Shown: positions 8,271-16,914, counted from the stretch's first letter. The stretch: 64,000 bases of DNA from Nakamurella aerolata (GCF_013002705.1 NZ_JABEND010000002.1:248001-312000), one strand, 5' to 3'. Notes: generated from the sequence alone by a model not told the origin. Program-made: numbers and translations.

Positions 8271-9827
8271 TCAGCCTCCCGGGGTCGTGGCCGGATTGGG
8301 CAGGCCGGTGGGGGTTGACGCACCTGGCGAGTAGTAGTCGAAGCACTGCCGGATGTCGTACAGCACACCGATATTGAACGCCTGCACCTGATTCAGCACC
8401 GAGGTGCCGGTCTTGCCGGAATCGTCGTAGGCGGCCATCGGCGAGTGCACCACTTGGTAGATGGCCTTGTTCAAGTCGTTGGGGGACAAGCGGAGTCCCT
8501 TCTCGCCCTGCGGTTGCCGCATCCAACTGGCCCAGGTACCGGCATAGCAGAGCCCGCGCAACCCGGCATTGTCGCCGGCGGCGGTGCCGCCGCCGCTGGC
8601 CTGCGCGGCGAGCCCGTAGCGGCTGGCCAGCAGGATGATGGCCGAGAAGTCGCCGACGTTGTCCTGCCATGATTCCGGTGCCTTGCCGATCTCCTGCAGC
8701 TGCGCCAGATCGTAGGAGACGGTGTTGGTGGCCGGGCAGTACAGCACCGGGCTGTCGTTGTTGCTGCTGTCCGGGCAGGACGGCGGCTTGCCGCCCTGGA
8801 ACTGCTCAAGCTTCGGCTTGCGGTAGTCCGGAACGGTCTTGCCGAAATACTCGTCGAGGGTTCCGGCCACCTCGCCGAGCAGCTCGGGGGTGATCGGCAT
8901 GTTCGCGTACTTCTGGGGCAGCTTGTCCGAGGCGAAACCTGAGGCCTGGACACGTTTGTCGACCTCGGCCTGGGTGATCTGGTTGCACCTGGCCGCTCCG
9001 CTGGCGAAGCCGAGTGAGGCGGCGAAGGCGCGGTCGAACGCGGTGCCGTGCGCCTTGTCGTTGGAGGCCGACAGCCCAACCGGGTCGCCGACCTGCAGCA
9101 TGGCGCCGAGGATCTGGCGCATCCCACCATCGCCGGAGAGCTGGAAGTACTTGGAGTTGCCCTTGGACACCCATCCCCAGTACGCGCCGGCATAGCAGTC
9201 GGCCTGCTGCTCCAGCAGCAACACCGAACTGCGGGTGGCGCCGAGCCGGCTCTGCACCAGGTGCCCGGTTTCGTGCGCCAGGATGGTCGGCGCCGACAGC
9301 TCGCCGACCTGCTCCTGCATGCTCGGCATCAGCACCCCACGGTCCCACCCGATGGTGTCGCACCTTGGCAGGTACATGGCATTGACCAGACCGTTCAGCT
9401 TCTGCCCGCAGGCGGAGCCGGTGGCCGACCTGGAGTCGTACGACAGCAAACCCTTGGCCGGGCTGAACTCCTTGCCGAAGTCCTTGCCGAAGATCTGCGC
9501 GTAGTAGGTGTACTGATCGTCCATGGTGTCGAGCGCCAACTCGTCGAACCGGTTGCCCTGTTCCTTACCCTCGGCGCGCAACGGTGATTCGGGTGCGTCG
9601 GTGCGCAGCCCGCTCGGGCCGTCGGGACGCAAACCTCCCGCGCTGATCGGTTGCCCGGGAACGGTGACCGAGCACCCGGCGAGGGCCAGCGCCGCCACCA
9701 CCAGCACCAGCGCCAGCACCGGCCGGCGGGACGCACCCGGTTGCCATCCGAGCCGGTGCGGTGCGGTGCGGCCCGGCCTGCGGCTGGCGCCGCCGACGGC
9801 GCGGCGGGCTCGGGCTGCGCGGCTCAT
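8271..9827 (-). CDS. Neutral zinc metallopeptidase (YpfJ-like), lipoprotein
   Basis: Exported zinc peptidase of 518 residues. After a basic N-terminus, a hydrophobic stretch ends in the lipobox LAGC with Cys52 as the lipid-bearing residue, so it should be anchored outside the membrane. The zinc motif HETGH is at 185-189 and the third ligand is likely Glu206 in EQQAD, as in the YpfJ/neutral zinc metallopeptidase family. The downstream half (about 260-518) is longer than the bacterial YpfJ core. The frame is open far upstream across the M19 gene, but the ATG at 9827 gives a proper signal sequence. It heads the AAA+/TPR cluster. Confidence 0.85.
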   Translation of the reverse strand: MSRAARARRAVGGASRRPGRTAPHRLGWQPGASRRPVLALVLVVAALALAGCSVTVPGQPISAGGLRPDGPSGLRTDAPESPLRAEGKEQGNRFDELALDTMDDQYTYYAQIFGKDFGKEFSPAKGLLSYDSRSATGSACGQKLNGLVNAMYLPRCDTIGWDRGVLMPSMQEQVGELSAPTILAHETGHLVQSRLGATRSSVLLLEQQADCYAGAYWGWVSKGNSKYFQLSGDGGMRQILGAMLQVGDPVGLSASNDKAHGTAFDRAFAASLGFASGAARCNQITQAEVDKRVQASGFASDKLPQKYANMPITPELLGEVAGTLDEYFGKTVPDYRKPKLEQFQGGKPPSCPDSSNNDSPVLYCPATNTVSYDLAQLQEIGKAPESWQDNVGDFSAIILLASRYGLAAQASGGGTAAGDNAGLRGLCYAGTWASWMRQPQGEKGLRLSPNDLNKAIYQVVHSPMAAYDDSGKTGTSVLNQVQAFNIGVLYDIRQCFDYYSPGASTPTGLPNPATTPGG

Positions 9828-9925
9828 CTTCGGGTCGTCTTCCGGTCGTCGGGTGGGTGGTCGGCGTGCCGCGCAGCGGCCCGCGGGTGGTGCGGTCGGT
9901 TGCCGGACTCCGGGTCTTGCGGGTT

Positions 9926-9955
9926 TCCGGCTGGTTCCGGCTGGTTCCGGCTGGG
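9926..9955. repeat. 10-bp tandem repeat, three units
   Basis: TTCCGGCTGG is repeated three times in the 185-bp spacer between the metallopeptidase and M19 dipeptidase genes. No gene is seen in this spacer. Its role is unknown. Confidence 0.75.
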
Positions 9956-10012
9956 TGGGTACGGGGCCGAACCTACCCGGCGATGCTGAGTCGGCGCGGC
10001 GATCTGGAGAGT

Positions 10013-11365
10013 TCAGCCCATGCTCGGCGCCGGACCGCCGAAGCCAGGATCGGCGATGCGCTCGGCCTCGCTCAGCACCCGCATGATGTTGCCGCTGGTC
10101 AGCGCCGCCAGATCGGCGTCCGACCAGCCGCGTTCGGCCAACTCGGCGAGCAGCGCCGGGTACTTGCTGACGTCCTCGAGCCCGCGCGGGGTGCTCGGCA
10201 CCCCGTCGTAGTCGCCGCCGAGACCGATGCTGGAGACGCCGGCCACCTCGCGGGCGTGCTCGACGTGGTCGGCCACCTGCGCCAGCGTCGCCACCGGTTC
10301 GGGGTTCGCGGCCAGCCAGGCGTCGAACTCGGCCTTGGCCGCGGGGTCTGGCGGCGGCGCGGTGTCGTCCAGCCAGTCGGCAAGACCGAGACGCTGCTGT
10401 TGCTCCCGTTCCGCGGCGCGGTGATCGGCGGTCTGCTGGCTGACGAAGCTGGGCACGAAGGTGATCATGATGACCCCGCCGCCGTCGGCCAGGCTGCGCA
10501 GCACGTCGTCCGGGGCGTCCCTGACGTGGTCGCACAGGGCGCGGCAGGACGAGTGCGAGAAGATCACCGGCGCCGTCGACGCCGCGATGGCATCGCGCAT
10601 GGTGGTCTCGGCGACGTGCGAGATGTCCACCAGCATCCCGATGCGGTTCATCTCGGCGACCACCTCGCGGCCGAAGTCGTTGAGGCCGCCCACCTTTGGT
10701 GTGTCGGTGGCCGAGTCCGCCCACGGCACGTTCTGGTTGTGGGTCAGCGTCATGTACGCCACCCCCAGCCGGCGCAGCACCCGCAGCACCCCGAGCGATT
10801 CGTTGATCGAATGGCCGCCCTCTGCGCCCATCAGCGAGGCGATCTTGCCCTGCGCCCAGGCGGCGCGTACGTCGTCCGCGGTGCGGGCGAAGGCGAAGGT
10901 GTCCGGGTACTTGTCGATGATCCGCTGCACGCAGTCGATCTGCTCGAGCACCTGGGTCAGGGCGGTGCCGCCGTCCTGGTCGCCGGCGACGAACACGCTC
11001 CAGAACTGGGCGCCGACCCCGCCGTCGCGCAGCCGCTCGATGTCGGTGTGCAGCTCCGGCTGGTTCAGCGCGATGTCGGTGGCGTCCAGGTCGTAGCCGC
11101 GCTTGCGCAGGGCATAGGGCAGATCGTTGTGACCGTCGAACACCGGTGCGCCGGCGAGCACCTCGGCCACCCGCTCGGCAATCTCGCCGGACGGCGCCGG
11201 GGTGTCGTCCGGCGTGGCCAAACCCTCAGCGGGCGCAGCGGGTTCGGCCACGTGCTCGGGATCGGAGGTGACGTTGGGGCCGACGCTCGGCTCCACCGGC
11301 GCGGTGTCGGCGTCAGCGGCGGAAGCGGCGGGTGAATGCGTATTCGGCGCAGCGGGATTGGTCAT
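10013..11365 (-). CDS. Membrane dipeptidase, peptidase family M19
   Basis: Zinc dipeptidase of 450 residues in the renal-dipeptidase (M19) family; such enzymes cleave dipeptides, including D-containing ones. The HxD metal pair is His79/Asp81 ([11 protein letters not shown]). MGAEGGHS carries the bridging Glu. Later metal and active-site stretches are [18 protein letters not shown] and [11 protein letters not shown]. The first about 60 residues are Ala/Pro/Thr-rich and have no signal peptide, so the enzyme is probably cytoplasmic. The ATG at 11365 has GGAAAG ten bases upstream; an in-frame ATG at 11479 would add an Arg-rich segment and is less likely. Confidence 0.9.
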   Translation of the reverse strand: MTNPAAPNTHSPAASAADADTAPVEPSVGPNVTSDPEHVAEPAAPAEGLATPDDTPAPSGEIAERVAEVLAGAPVFDGHNDLPYALRKRGYDLDATDIALNQPELHTDIERLRDGGVGAQFWSVFVAGDQDGGTALTQVLEQIDCVQRIIDKYPDTFAFARTADDVRAAWAQGKIASLMGAEGGHSINESLGVLRVLRRLGVAYMTLTHNQNVPWADSATDTPKVGGLNDFGREVVAEMNRIGMLVDISHVAETTMRDAIAASTAPVIFSHSSCRALCDHVRDAPDDVLRSLADGGGVIMITFVPSFVSQQTADHRAAEREQQQRLGLADWLDDTAPPPDPAAKAEFDAWLAANPEPVATLAQVADHVEHAREVAGVSSIGLGGDYDGVPSTPRGLEDVSKYPALLAELAERGWSDADLAALTSGNIMRVLSEAERIADPGFGGPAPSMG

Positions 11366-11507
11366 GGCCGGACATCTTTCCAGCCCGCGCCCCGGGTCGC
11401 GCAGGCCTGTCAGCGGTGCCGGGGTCTCAGACTTCCGGCCGATGAGTTCGCGGCGCCGCGGCGGTCTGATGATGACCACAGCGACCGGCCGACCCCAGGA
11501 GCTCCCG

Positions 11508-12098
11508 ATGGCAGCCAGCTACACCTTCGACATTTTCTCCAGCCTCGACGGCTACGGCTCGTACGCACCGCCGGCCGATTGGGGCGGCTACTGGGGCAAA
11601 CAGGGCCCCGAGCTGCTGCACCACCGCGCCGGCTGCTACCGCGCCGGGCAACGGATGGTGTTCGGCGCCAACACCTTTCGCCAATTCGTCGGCATGCTTG
11701 CCGATGCCGACGACACGTCCGAGGTGCGCGATGCATGGGTGAGCCGGATGCGTCGGCTGCCCGCGACCGTGGTGTCGTCGACGCTGCGCGGCCCGCTGGA
11801 CTGGCCGGACGCGCGGGTGGTCGCCGGTGATGCCGTCGATGTCGTCCGCGAGCTGAAGCAGCAGTCGGACGCGCCGATCCGCTCGCACGGAAGCCTGGCG
11901 GTGAACCGAGCGTTGTTGGCCGCCGGTGAGGTCGATCTGGTTCAGGTGACGGTGTTTCCGGTGTTGTCCGGGGCCACCGGCAACGTGCCGATCTGGGATA
12001 AGATCGGCGATTTCGACCTTGACCTGGTCGACAGCCAGGTCTTCGACGGGCGGACCGTCGAGTTGACCTACGCGCCGCACCTCCGGCGCTGGGTCTGA
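11508..12098 (+). CDS. Dihydrofolate reductase-family protein (RibD C-terminal fold)
   Basis: A 196-residue protein of the RibD-C/DHFR-like family, which uses NADPH in a dihydrofolate-reductase fold. Family marks are the opening [15 protein letters not shown], the region [22 protein letters not shown] and [32 protein letters not shown] near the end. The ATG at 11508 is preceded by AGGAG at seven bases; the frame is open further upstream over the divergent M19 start, which is ignored. Its actual substrate is not known, and it is not a confident folate enzyme. It ends convergently with dapC. Confidence 0.85.
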   Translation: MAASYTFDIFSSLDGYGSYAPPADWGGYWGKQGPELLHHRAGCYRAGQRMVFGANTFRQFVGMLADADDTSEVRDAWVSRMRRLPATVVSSTLRGPLDWPDARVVAGDAVDVVRELKQQSDAPIRSHGSLAVNRALLAAGEVDLVQVTVFPVLSGATGNVPIWDKIGDFDLDLVDSQVFDGRTVELTYAPHLRRWV

Positions 12099-12143
12099 CG
12101 CCGAGTCGAGCGCTGCTTCTGGCAAGGCCCGGCAAGGGGTGGC

Positions 12144-13343
12144 TCAGCGCCGGCGCCGGTCGGCGCTCGCCAGTCGGTCGGTGGCCTCGTCGATCACCTG
12201 GTCCCGCTTACAGAACGCGAACCGGATGTACCTGGCGCCGGGGCCGTCCGGGCCGGCGTCGGCGTAGAAGACCTGTTGCGGCACAGCCACAACGCCGCAG
12301 CGCTCCGGCATCGACCGGCAGAACGCGGCACCGTCCTCGCCGGGAGCGGCCAGGCGATCGATACCGGCCACCGCGAAGTAGGTGCCCTGCGGCACCGTCA
12401 CCTCGAAACCGGCGTCCCGCAGGCCGCTGCAGAGCCGATCCCGCTTGCTCTGCAAGCCTTTTGCCATGCCGCGCACCCAGTCCAGCTCGTCCCGCAGGGC
12501 CAGCGCCACCGCCGGCTGGAACGGTGCGCCGCCGACGAAGGTGAGGAACTGTTTGGCCGCGCGCACCGCGCCGATCAGCGGTGCCGGCCCGCAGGCCCAG
12601 CCGATCTTCCAACCGGTGACGTTGAAGCTCTTGCCGGCGCTGGAGATGCTGACCGTGCGCTCGGCCATGCCGGGCAGGGTGCCGATCGGCAGGTGCGCCG
12701 CTGCGTCGAACGTCAGGTACTCGTACACCTCGTCGGTGACCACCAGCAGATCCCGGGAGATCGCCAGCGCCGCAACGGCTTCCAGCTCCTGTGCGGTCAG
12801 CACGGTGCCGGTGGGATTGTGCGGGGTGTTGAGCAGGATCACCGTGGTGCGGTCGGTGACGGCGGCGGCCAGCTCGTCAGGGTCGAGGGCGAACCGCCCG
12901 GACGAGTCCGGACGCAACCGGACCGGAACCAGCCGGGCACCGGCCATGGCGATCACAGCGGCGTAGGAGTCGTAGAACGGCTCGAGGGCGATCACCTCGT
13001 CGCCGGATTCGACCAGGCCGAGCATGGCGGCGGCGATCGCCTCGGTGGCGCCCACCGTCACCAGCACCTCGGAGTCCGGGTCGAACGGCTGCCGGTACTC
13101 GGCGGCGCGTTGGCCGGCAATCGCCTGGCGCAGTTCGGCGATGCCAGGGCCGGGCGGGTACTGGTTGACGCCGTCGGCAATGGCCTGCTGGGCGGCGGCG
13201 AGCATGGCGGGCGGGCCGTCGGTGTCCGGGAAGCCCTGACCGAGGTTGATCGAACCGGTGCTGGCGGCGAGCGCGCTCATCTCGGCGAAGATGGTCGAGG
13301 TGAACGGCTGCAGCCGGCTCACCGTCGGGTTGCTCTTGAGCAT
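12144..13343 (-). CDS. dapC: PLP aminotransferase, probable N-succinyldiaminopimelate aminotransferase
   Basis: Class I fold PLP aminotransferase of 399 residues. It tracks mycobacterial DapC (Rv0858c) in the N-terminal MSALAASTGSINLGQGFPD, in QYPPGPG, VTVGATEAIAAA, NTPHNPTG and in the PLP lysine motif SSAGKSFNVTGWKIGW, with Lys238 as the Schiff-base residue. DapC makes N-succinyl-LL-2,6-diaminoheptanedioate in lysine and diaminopimelate synthesis. Related aminotransferases use methionine or kynurenine, so the assignment rests on similarity. The ATG at 13343 has CACAAT six bases upstream, a probable -10 for a leaderless mRNA. It is divergent from the DUF445 gene. Confidence 0.82.
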   Translation of the reverse strand: MLKSNPTVSRLQPFTSTIFAEMSALAASTGSINLGQGFPDTDGPPAMLAAAQQAIADGVNQYPPGPGIAELRQAIAGQRAAEYRQPFDPDSEVLVTVGATEAIAAAMLGLVESGDEVIALEPFYDSYAAVIAMAGARLVPVRLRPDSSGRFALDPDELAAAVTDRTTVILLNTPHNPTGTVLTAQELEAVAALAISRDLLVVTDEVYEYLTFDAAAHLPIGTLPGMAERTVSISSAGKSFNVTGWKIGWACGPAPLIGAVRAAKQFLTFVGGAPFQPAVALALRDELDWVRGMAKGLQSKRDRLCSGLRDAGFEVTVPQGTYFAVAGIDRLAAPGEDGAAFCRSMPERCGVVAVPQQVFYADAGPDGPGARYIRFAFCKRDQVIDEATDRLASADRRRR

Positions 13344-13349
13344 CGGCCC

Positions 13350-13418
13350 ATTGTGGTGCACGGCTTGTGGTGCACGGCCGCGTGGTGGGCCGGGACACCG
13401 CTGCCGCCCAGGCACAAT
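13350..13418. promoter_or_regulatory. Divergent promoters of dapC and the DUF445 gene
   Basis: The same hexamer CACAAT occurs on the minus strand (13355-13350), six bases before the dapC ATG, and on the plus strand (13413-13418), seven bases before the DUF445 ATG. In actinobacteria a -10 of TANNNT type at this distance marks leaderless transcripts. No clear -35 box is seen on either side. Confidence 0.5.
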
Positions 13419-13425
13419 GCCCAGC

Positions 13426-14712
13426 ATGAGCGTTGTCAACGCGGCGCCGCCGTCGGTCACCGACCTGACGCCGATGGACCAGGTGCGCCGGCAGGCCCTG
13501 ATCAAGATGAAGCTGTTCGCCACCGGGCTGCTGGTGGTGATGGCGGTGATCTTCGTGGCCGCATGGCTGTTGCAGGACAGGTTCGCCTGGGCCGGTTATG
13601 TGCGGGCGGCCGCCGAGGCCGGCATGGTCGGCGGCCTCGCCGACTGGTTCGCGGTGACGGCGCTGTTCCGGCACCCGCTCGGATTGAAGATCCCGCACAC
13701 CGCGATCATCCCGCGCCGCAAGGACGTGATCGGGTCGTCGCTGTCGGAGTTCGTCGCCACCAACTTCCTGTCGGAACAGTTGGTGCGCGAGAAGATTGCC
13801 GGTTTCGGGGTGGCCCAACGCGTCGGTGCCTGGCTGCAGCGACCGGAATCGGCCAAGCGGTTGGTGGCCGAGGGCGCGGCCGCCGCCGAGAAACTCTCCG
13901 ACGTGCTGGCCGACCAACAAGTGGTGGAACTGCTCAGCGGCATGGCAAGGCGGAAGCTGGAGGAGCTGCAGGTGGGGCCGCCGCTGGGGCGGATCGCCGC
14001 CGACATCTTCACCCGCGGCGAGCATCACGCGCTGGTCGACTTCTTGGTCGACCGGTGCTACCTGTGGGTGCGCGACAACTACGACCTGGTGGCCAGGGTC
14101 GTCACCGACCGGGCGCCGAGCTGGACCCCGCGGTTTCTCGACGACATCGTCACCGACCGGATCTACTCGGAGGTGGAAACTTTCGCCAGGGCCGTTCGCG
14201 ACGACCCTGACCACGATCTGCGCAAGGCCATCGACCGGTTCCTGATCGAGTTCGCCGACGACCTGCAGCACGACGAGAAGACCATGGCGCGGGCCGAGGC
14301 CATCAAGATGCGCATCCTCAACAACACCGAGCTTGGCGAGCTGGCCGGCGAGGTGTGGCAATCGGCGAAATCCGCTCTGCTGCAAGAACTGTCGAACCCG
14401 GACTCGTCGCTGCGCCGGTCGGCGCAGCAGGCGGTGATCCGCTTCGGGGAGCGGTTGGCCGCCGGCGGCGAGACCGCGCAGCGGGTGGACACCTGGGTCG
14501 CCGACGCCGCCGGCTACCTGGCCGCCAACCACGCCAGGGCCATCACCGGGATCATCGACGAGACCATTGCGCGCTGGGACGGCCCGGCCACCAGCCGCAA
14601 GATCGAGCTGCAGATCGGCCGCGACCTGCAGTTCATCCGGATCAACGGCACCGTGGTCGGTGCCCTGGCCGGGCTGGCGATCTACACCGTCGCCGAGGTG
14701 GTGCTGGGCTGA
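13426..14712 (+). CDS. DUF445 family membrane protein
   Basis: A 428-residue protein. A membrane helix lies near residues 28-48 (LFATGLLVVMAVIFVAAWLL), followed by the DUF445 hallmark GMVGGLADWFAVTALFRHPLG and IPHTAIIPRRKD. A second helix closes the C-terminus (GALAGLAIYTVAEVVLG). The middle about 300 residues are amphipathic helices. The family is widespread, but its function is unknown. The ATG at 13426 gives the correct start; the frame is open upstream into dapC. A likely -10 (CACAAT) sits seven bases before the start. The gene stands alone, with no operon partner downstream. Confidence 0.85.
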   Translation: MSVVNAAPPSVTDLTPMDQVRRQALIKMKLFATGLLVVMAVIFVAAWLLQDRFAWAGYVRAAAEAGMVGGLADWFAVTALFRHPLGLKIPHTAIIPRRKDVIGSSLSEFVATNFLSEQLVREKIAGFGVAQRVGAWLQRPESAKRLVAEGAAAAEKLSDVLADQQVVELLSGMARRKLEELQVGPPLGRIAADIFTRGEHHALVDFLVDRCYLWVRDNYDLVARVVTDRAPSWTPRFLDDIVTDRIYSEVETFARAVRDDPDHDLRKAIDRFLIEFADDLQHDEKTMARAEAIKMRILNNTELGELAGEVWQSAKSALLQELSNPDSSLRRSAQQAVIRFGERLAAGGETAQRVDTWVADAAGYLAANHARAITGIIDETIARWDGPATSRKIELQIGRDLQFIRINGTVVGALAGLAIYTVAEVVLG

Positions 14713-14780
14713 GCTTGACGGCCTCGGGCGGCTTGACGGGCTAGACGGGCGCGGCGGCTTGACGGGCTTGACGGGCTTGG
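14713..14780. repeat. Degenerate GGCTTGACGG tandem repeat
   Basis: The 10-bp unit GGCTTGACGG or a one-base variant recurs about five times directly after the DUF445 stop. It ends where the 84-bp palindromic element begins. It is noncoding. Confidence 0.7.
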
Positions 14781-14861
14781 CGCGAAAAATCGGCTGCTCG
14801 ACGCCGCATGGCGAAAACTGACCTGGGCAAACGCGTTTCGAACCACCGATTGTTCCGCTGG
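14779..14861. repeat. Dispersed palindromic element, copy A (83 bp)
   Basis: This copy matches the elements at 40942-41025 and 58961-59044. The left arm has CGAAAAATCGG and CTCGACG. The core has GACCTGGGCAAACGC. The right arm ends CACCGATTGTTCCGCTGG. The arms are inverted repeats of each other with a few mismatches. It lies between two plus-strand genes (DUF445 and XRE). Confidence 0.75.
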
Positions 14862-14877
14862 TGCGCAGCGGCCCGCT

Positions 14878-14918
14878 AGCAAGCACTGCTTGCAACTGCA
14901 AGCACGGACGGTTAGCGT
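14878..14918 (+). promoter_or_regulatory. Overlapping palindromes and promoter of the XRE gene
   Basis: GCAAGCACTGCTTGC (14879-14893) is a perfect 7-bp-arm inverted repeat. TTGCAACTGCAA (14890-14901) is a second palindrome sharing its end. TTGCAA (14890-14895) with TAGCGT (14913-14918) at 17-bp spacing fits a -35/-10 promoter, so a protein on the palindromes would cover the -35. Autoregulation by the XRE protein is the simplest reading. Confidence 0.55.
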
Positions 14919-14976
14919 GGTGAATCAGCACGTCGGCGGCCGGCGCCGCCGGCACAGCGGCGAGGGGTGAGTAGCG

Positions 14977-15495
14977 ATGGTCGATCTCGATCCGATGCTG
15001 CGCCCGGTGCGCGACCTCGGGTCGTTCATCCGCGATCAGCGCGAGGCCGCCAATCTCTCCATCAGGGCGCTGGCCGCGAAGACCGGCGTCAGCAACCCGT
15101 ATCTGTCGCAGGTGGAGCGCGGCGTCCGCCGGCCCAGCGCGCACATTCTGGCCCAGATCGCACACGGCCTGTCGATCTCGGCGGAGACGCTGCTGGCCCA
15201 GGCCGGTGTGCTCGATCGTGAGGCCGCCGACGAGGTGACGGCCGGCGCCGGGTCGAGCGGTCTTGGTGCTTCCGCGGAAGCGCACGACGCGGCCGCCGAA
15301 GCATCGCGCCCGGGTACCGCCGGGCCGTCGGTGCTGGCAGCGATCGCCGCCGACCCGCGGCTGACGTCAGAGCAACGGTCGGCGCTGCGGCAGACCTACC
15401 TGGCATTCGTCGCCACCAGCGAACCGGCCGCACCGAGCGCCGGCCCGCCTGCCGGGGAAACCCACAGCACACCATCAACCGCTGCCACCGAGTAG
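14977..15495 (+). CDS. XRE-family helix-turn-helix regulator (Rv0474-like)
   Basis: A 172-residue regulator. Residues about 12-66 form an XRE helix-turn-helix (LGSFIRDQREAANLSIRALA, then KTGVSNPYLSQVERGVRRP, then HGLSISAETLLAQAG). The C-terminal part is Ala/Ser-rich with a short helix LTSEQRSALRQTYLAFV. The ATG at 14977 has GAGGGG nine bases upstream. The order XRE - hbhA - DUF2516 equals Rv0474-Rv0475-Rv0476 in M. tuberculosis. The promoter carries two overlapping palindromes, so it probably controls itself and perhaps hbhA. Confidence 0.88.
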   Translation: MVDLDPMLRPVRDLGSFIRDQREAANLSIRALAAKTGVSNPYLSQVERGVRRPSAHILAQIAHGLSISAETLLAQAGVLDREAADEVTAGAGSSGLGASAEAHDAAAEASRPGTAGPSVLAAIAADPRLTSEQRSALRQTYLAFVATSEPAAPSAGPPAGETHSTPSTAATE

Positions 15496-15575
15496 TCCCG
15501 AGATTCGAGTAGTCCGAGCAACTGATCCGAGCAACTGAACAGTCCCGAGCAACCAAGCAGTCCAGAGCAACCGAG
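15496..15575. repeat. CCGAGCAAC-type tandem repeat before hbhA
   Basis: About five degenerate units of 15-21 bp built on CCGAGCAACTGA or CCGAGCAACCAA fill the spacer between the XRE gene and hbhA. The spacer ends in the AAAAGGAGAAG ribosome site of hbhA. The repeats may lie in the shared mRNA. Confidence 0.7.
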
Positions 15576-15590
15576 TAAAAGGAGAAGCCC

Positions 15591-16511
15591 ATGGCAGACC
15601 GCGATTTCACCGAAGACTTCACCGAGCGCGCCCAGGCCGCGCTGACCAAGCTGGCCGACCGGATGCCCAACCTGCCCGGCCCGGTACTGGCCGCGATCGG
15701 CGCCGCTGATGTGGCCGGGCGCCAGCTCGTCGAGCTGGTGAACTCACTGGCGGACAAATCGCCGGTCAAGCCGGTCAAGCCGCAGATGCCGAAGATGCCG
15801 GAGCGCGGCGAGGTGGTGGACGAGCTGCGCTCGGTGGCGCAGGACCTGCCGTCGCGCCTGCAGCACCTGGCCGAGGACGCCCCGGAGAAGCTGCAGGACG
15901 CCGCCCGCGAGGTGCCGGAGAAGGCCCGCGCGCTGGCCGACCAGCTCGAGCAGTTCGCCACCGCGCTGCCGGGCAAGGTGCAGCGGCTGGCGGACGAACT
16001 GCCGGACAAGGCCCGCGAGGTCGGCGAGCAGCTGCAGCCCGACCAGTTGCGGCAGTCCGCCGACGCCTACCGGGAGCTGCTCGCCTCGGTCTACGCGACA
16101 CTCACCGAGCGCGGCGGCAAGGCCTGGGAAGAGCTCCGCAACACCGGACCGGTGCCCGGCACCGTGGTGGACGGTCGCCGCAGCCCGAAGAACGCCATGG
16201 ACCACGAGGAGACCGGCGAGGCCGTCGTCTCCGACCTGGCCGCCAAGCGCGGTGCCCGCAGCGAGGCACCGGTGGGGACGCCGGCCGCCAAGCGCCCGGC
16301 CCGCCGCCGTCCGACCCCGAAGCCGGACACCGGCCCGAACGGTGAGGGCGCCGCAGCCGGCACCGCAGGCACCGACAAGGCCGGCACCGCAGGCACCGAC
16401 AAGGCCGGCACCGCGACCACCGACAGGAACAGCGGCGCCGACGCGGCGGGCCCGGCGGCGGGCACCGCCAAGCCGAAGCGCAGCGGCACCGGCAAGAAGA
16501 CCGAGAGCTGA
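15591..16511 (+). CDS. hbhA: Heparin-binding hemagglutinin-like protein HbhA
   Basis: A 306-residue protein with the HbhA plan: a short N-terminal segment with a hydrophobic patch (LPGPVLAAIGAADVAGRQLV), a long coiled-coil helix region (about 60-180, for example EKLQDAAREVPEKARALADQ), and a Lys/Pro/Ala-rich basic tail. In mycobacteria the basic tail binds heparan sulfate and the protein sits at the cell surface. Here the tail has AAKRPARRRPTPKP and three AGTDKAGT repeats. The motif PVKPVKP lies before the coil. It has no signal peptide, as in the family. A good ribosome site (AAAGGAG) precedes the ATG. An adhesin role outside pathogens is uncertain. Confidence 0.8.
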   Translation: MADRDFTEDFTERAQAALTKLADRMPNLPGPVLAAIGAADVAGRQLVELVNSLADKSPVKPVKPQMPKMPERGEVVDELRSVAQDLPSRLQHLAEDAPEKLQDAAREVPEKARALADQLEQFATALPGKVQRLADELPDKAREVGEQLQPDQLRQSADAYRELLASVYATLTERGGKAWEELRNTGPVPGTVVDGRRSPKNAMDHEETGEAVVSDLAAKRGARSEAPVGTPAAKRPARRRPTPKPDTGPNGEGAAAGTAGTDKAGTAGTDKAGTATTDRNSGADAAGPAAGTAKPKRSGTGKKTES

Positions 16512-16554
16512 ACCGACCCTGGGTTTGCCCGGCCAGGTGTAGCAGCAGCGTTGC

Positions 16555-16560
16555 TACCCT
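16555..16560 (+). promoter_or_regulatory. Probable -10 of a leaderless DUF2516 transcript
   Basis: TACCCT ends six bases before the GTG start at 16567, and no ribosome site is present between them. Confidence 0.4.
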
Positions 16561-16566
16561 GGCCGG

Positions 16567-16884
16567 GTGACCTTCGTGCTGCCGATCATGGACTACCTGA
16601 CGATCGCCATCGGCGTCGTCGGTGGCATCGTCGGCGTTGTCGCCTTTGCCGATGCCGTCACCCGGCGCACCGACGCCTATCCGGCTGCCGACAAGCAGAC
16701 CAAGACCACCTGGCTGGCCATCACCGGCATCTCAGGGGTGGTGCTGGTGCTCGGAATGATCCCCGGCTCGCTGCTGCGGGCGCCCAGCCTGCTCTGGCTG
16801 GCCGGCCTGGTCGGGGTGCTCGTCTACCTGTGCGACGTGCGACCCAGGTTGCGGGAAGTCTCCGGCGGCTCGTCCAGCTGGTAA
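16567..16884 (+). CDS. DUF2516 family membrane protein (Rv0476-like)
   Basis: A small membrane protein of 105 residues with three likely helices: near 7-28 (DYLTIAIGVVGGIVGVVAFA), 48-66 (WLAITGISGVVLVLGMIPG) and 72-90 (LLWLAGLVGVLVYLCDV). TRRTDAYPAADKQTKTTW between the first two helices is the family's conserved loop. Function unknown. It follows hbhA as Rv0476 follows Rv0475. GTG start at 16567, with a TACCCT hexamer six bases upstream. Confidence 0.85.
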   Translation: MTFVLPIMDYLTIAIGVVGGIVGVVAFADAVTRRTDAYPAADKQTKTTWLAITGISGVVLVLGMIPGSLLRAPSLLWLAGLVGVLVYLCDVRPRLREVSGGSSSW

Positions 16885-16914
16885 CCGGGGCCCGGGTTCG
16901 CCCACGAGGGACCG

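Noticed and set aside
9828-10724. Upstream extension of the metallopeptidase frame
   Set aside because: The lipoprotein signal begins at the ATG at 9827; the extension overlaps the M19 gene and is Arg-rich without similarity.
9761-11335. Plus-strand 524-codon frame opposite the M19 dipeptidase
   Set aside because: No domain or start signal; the minus strand carries a complete M19 enzyme.
12877-15285. Minus-strand 802-codon frame opposite DUF445 and XRE
   Set aside because: Shadow frame; DUF445 and XRE on the plus strand have clear families.
15496-15575. CRISPR-like array before hbhA
   Set aside because: The units are contiguous and degenerate with no spacers, and there are no cas genes.
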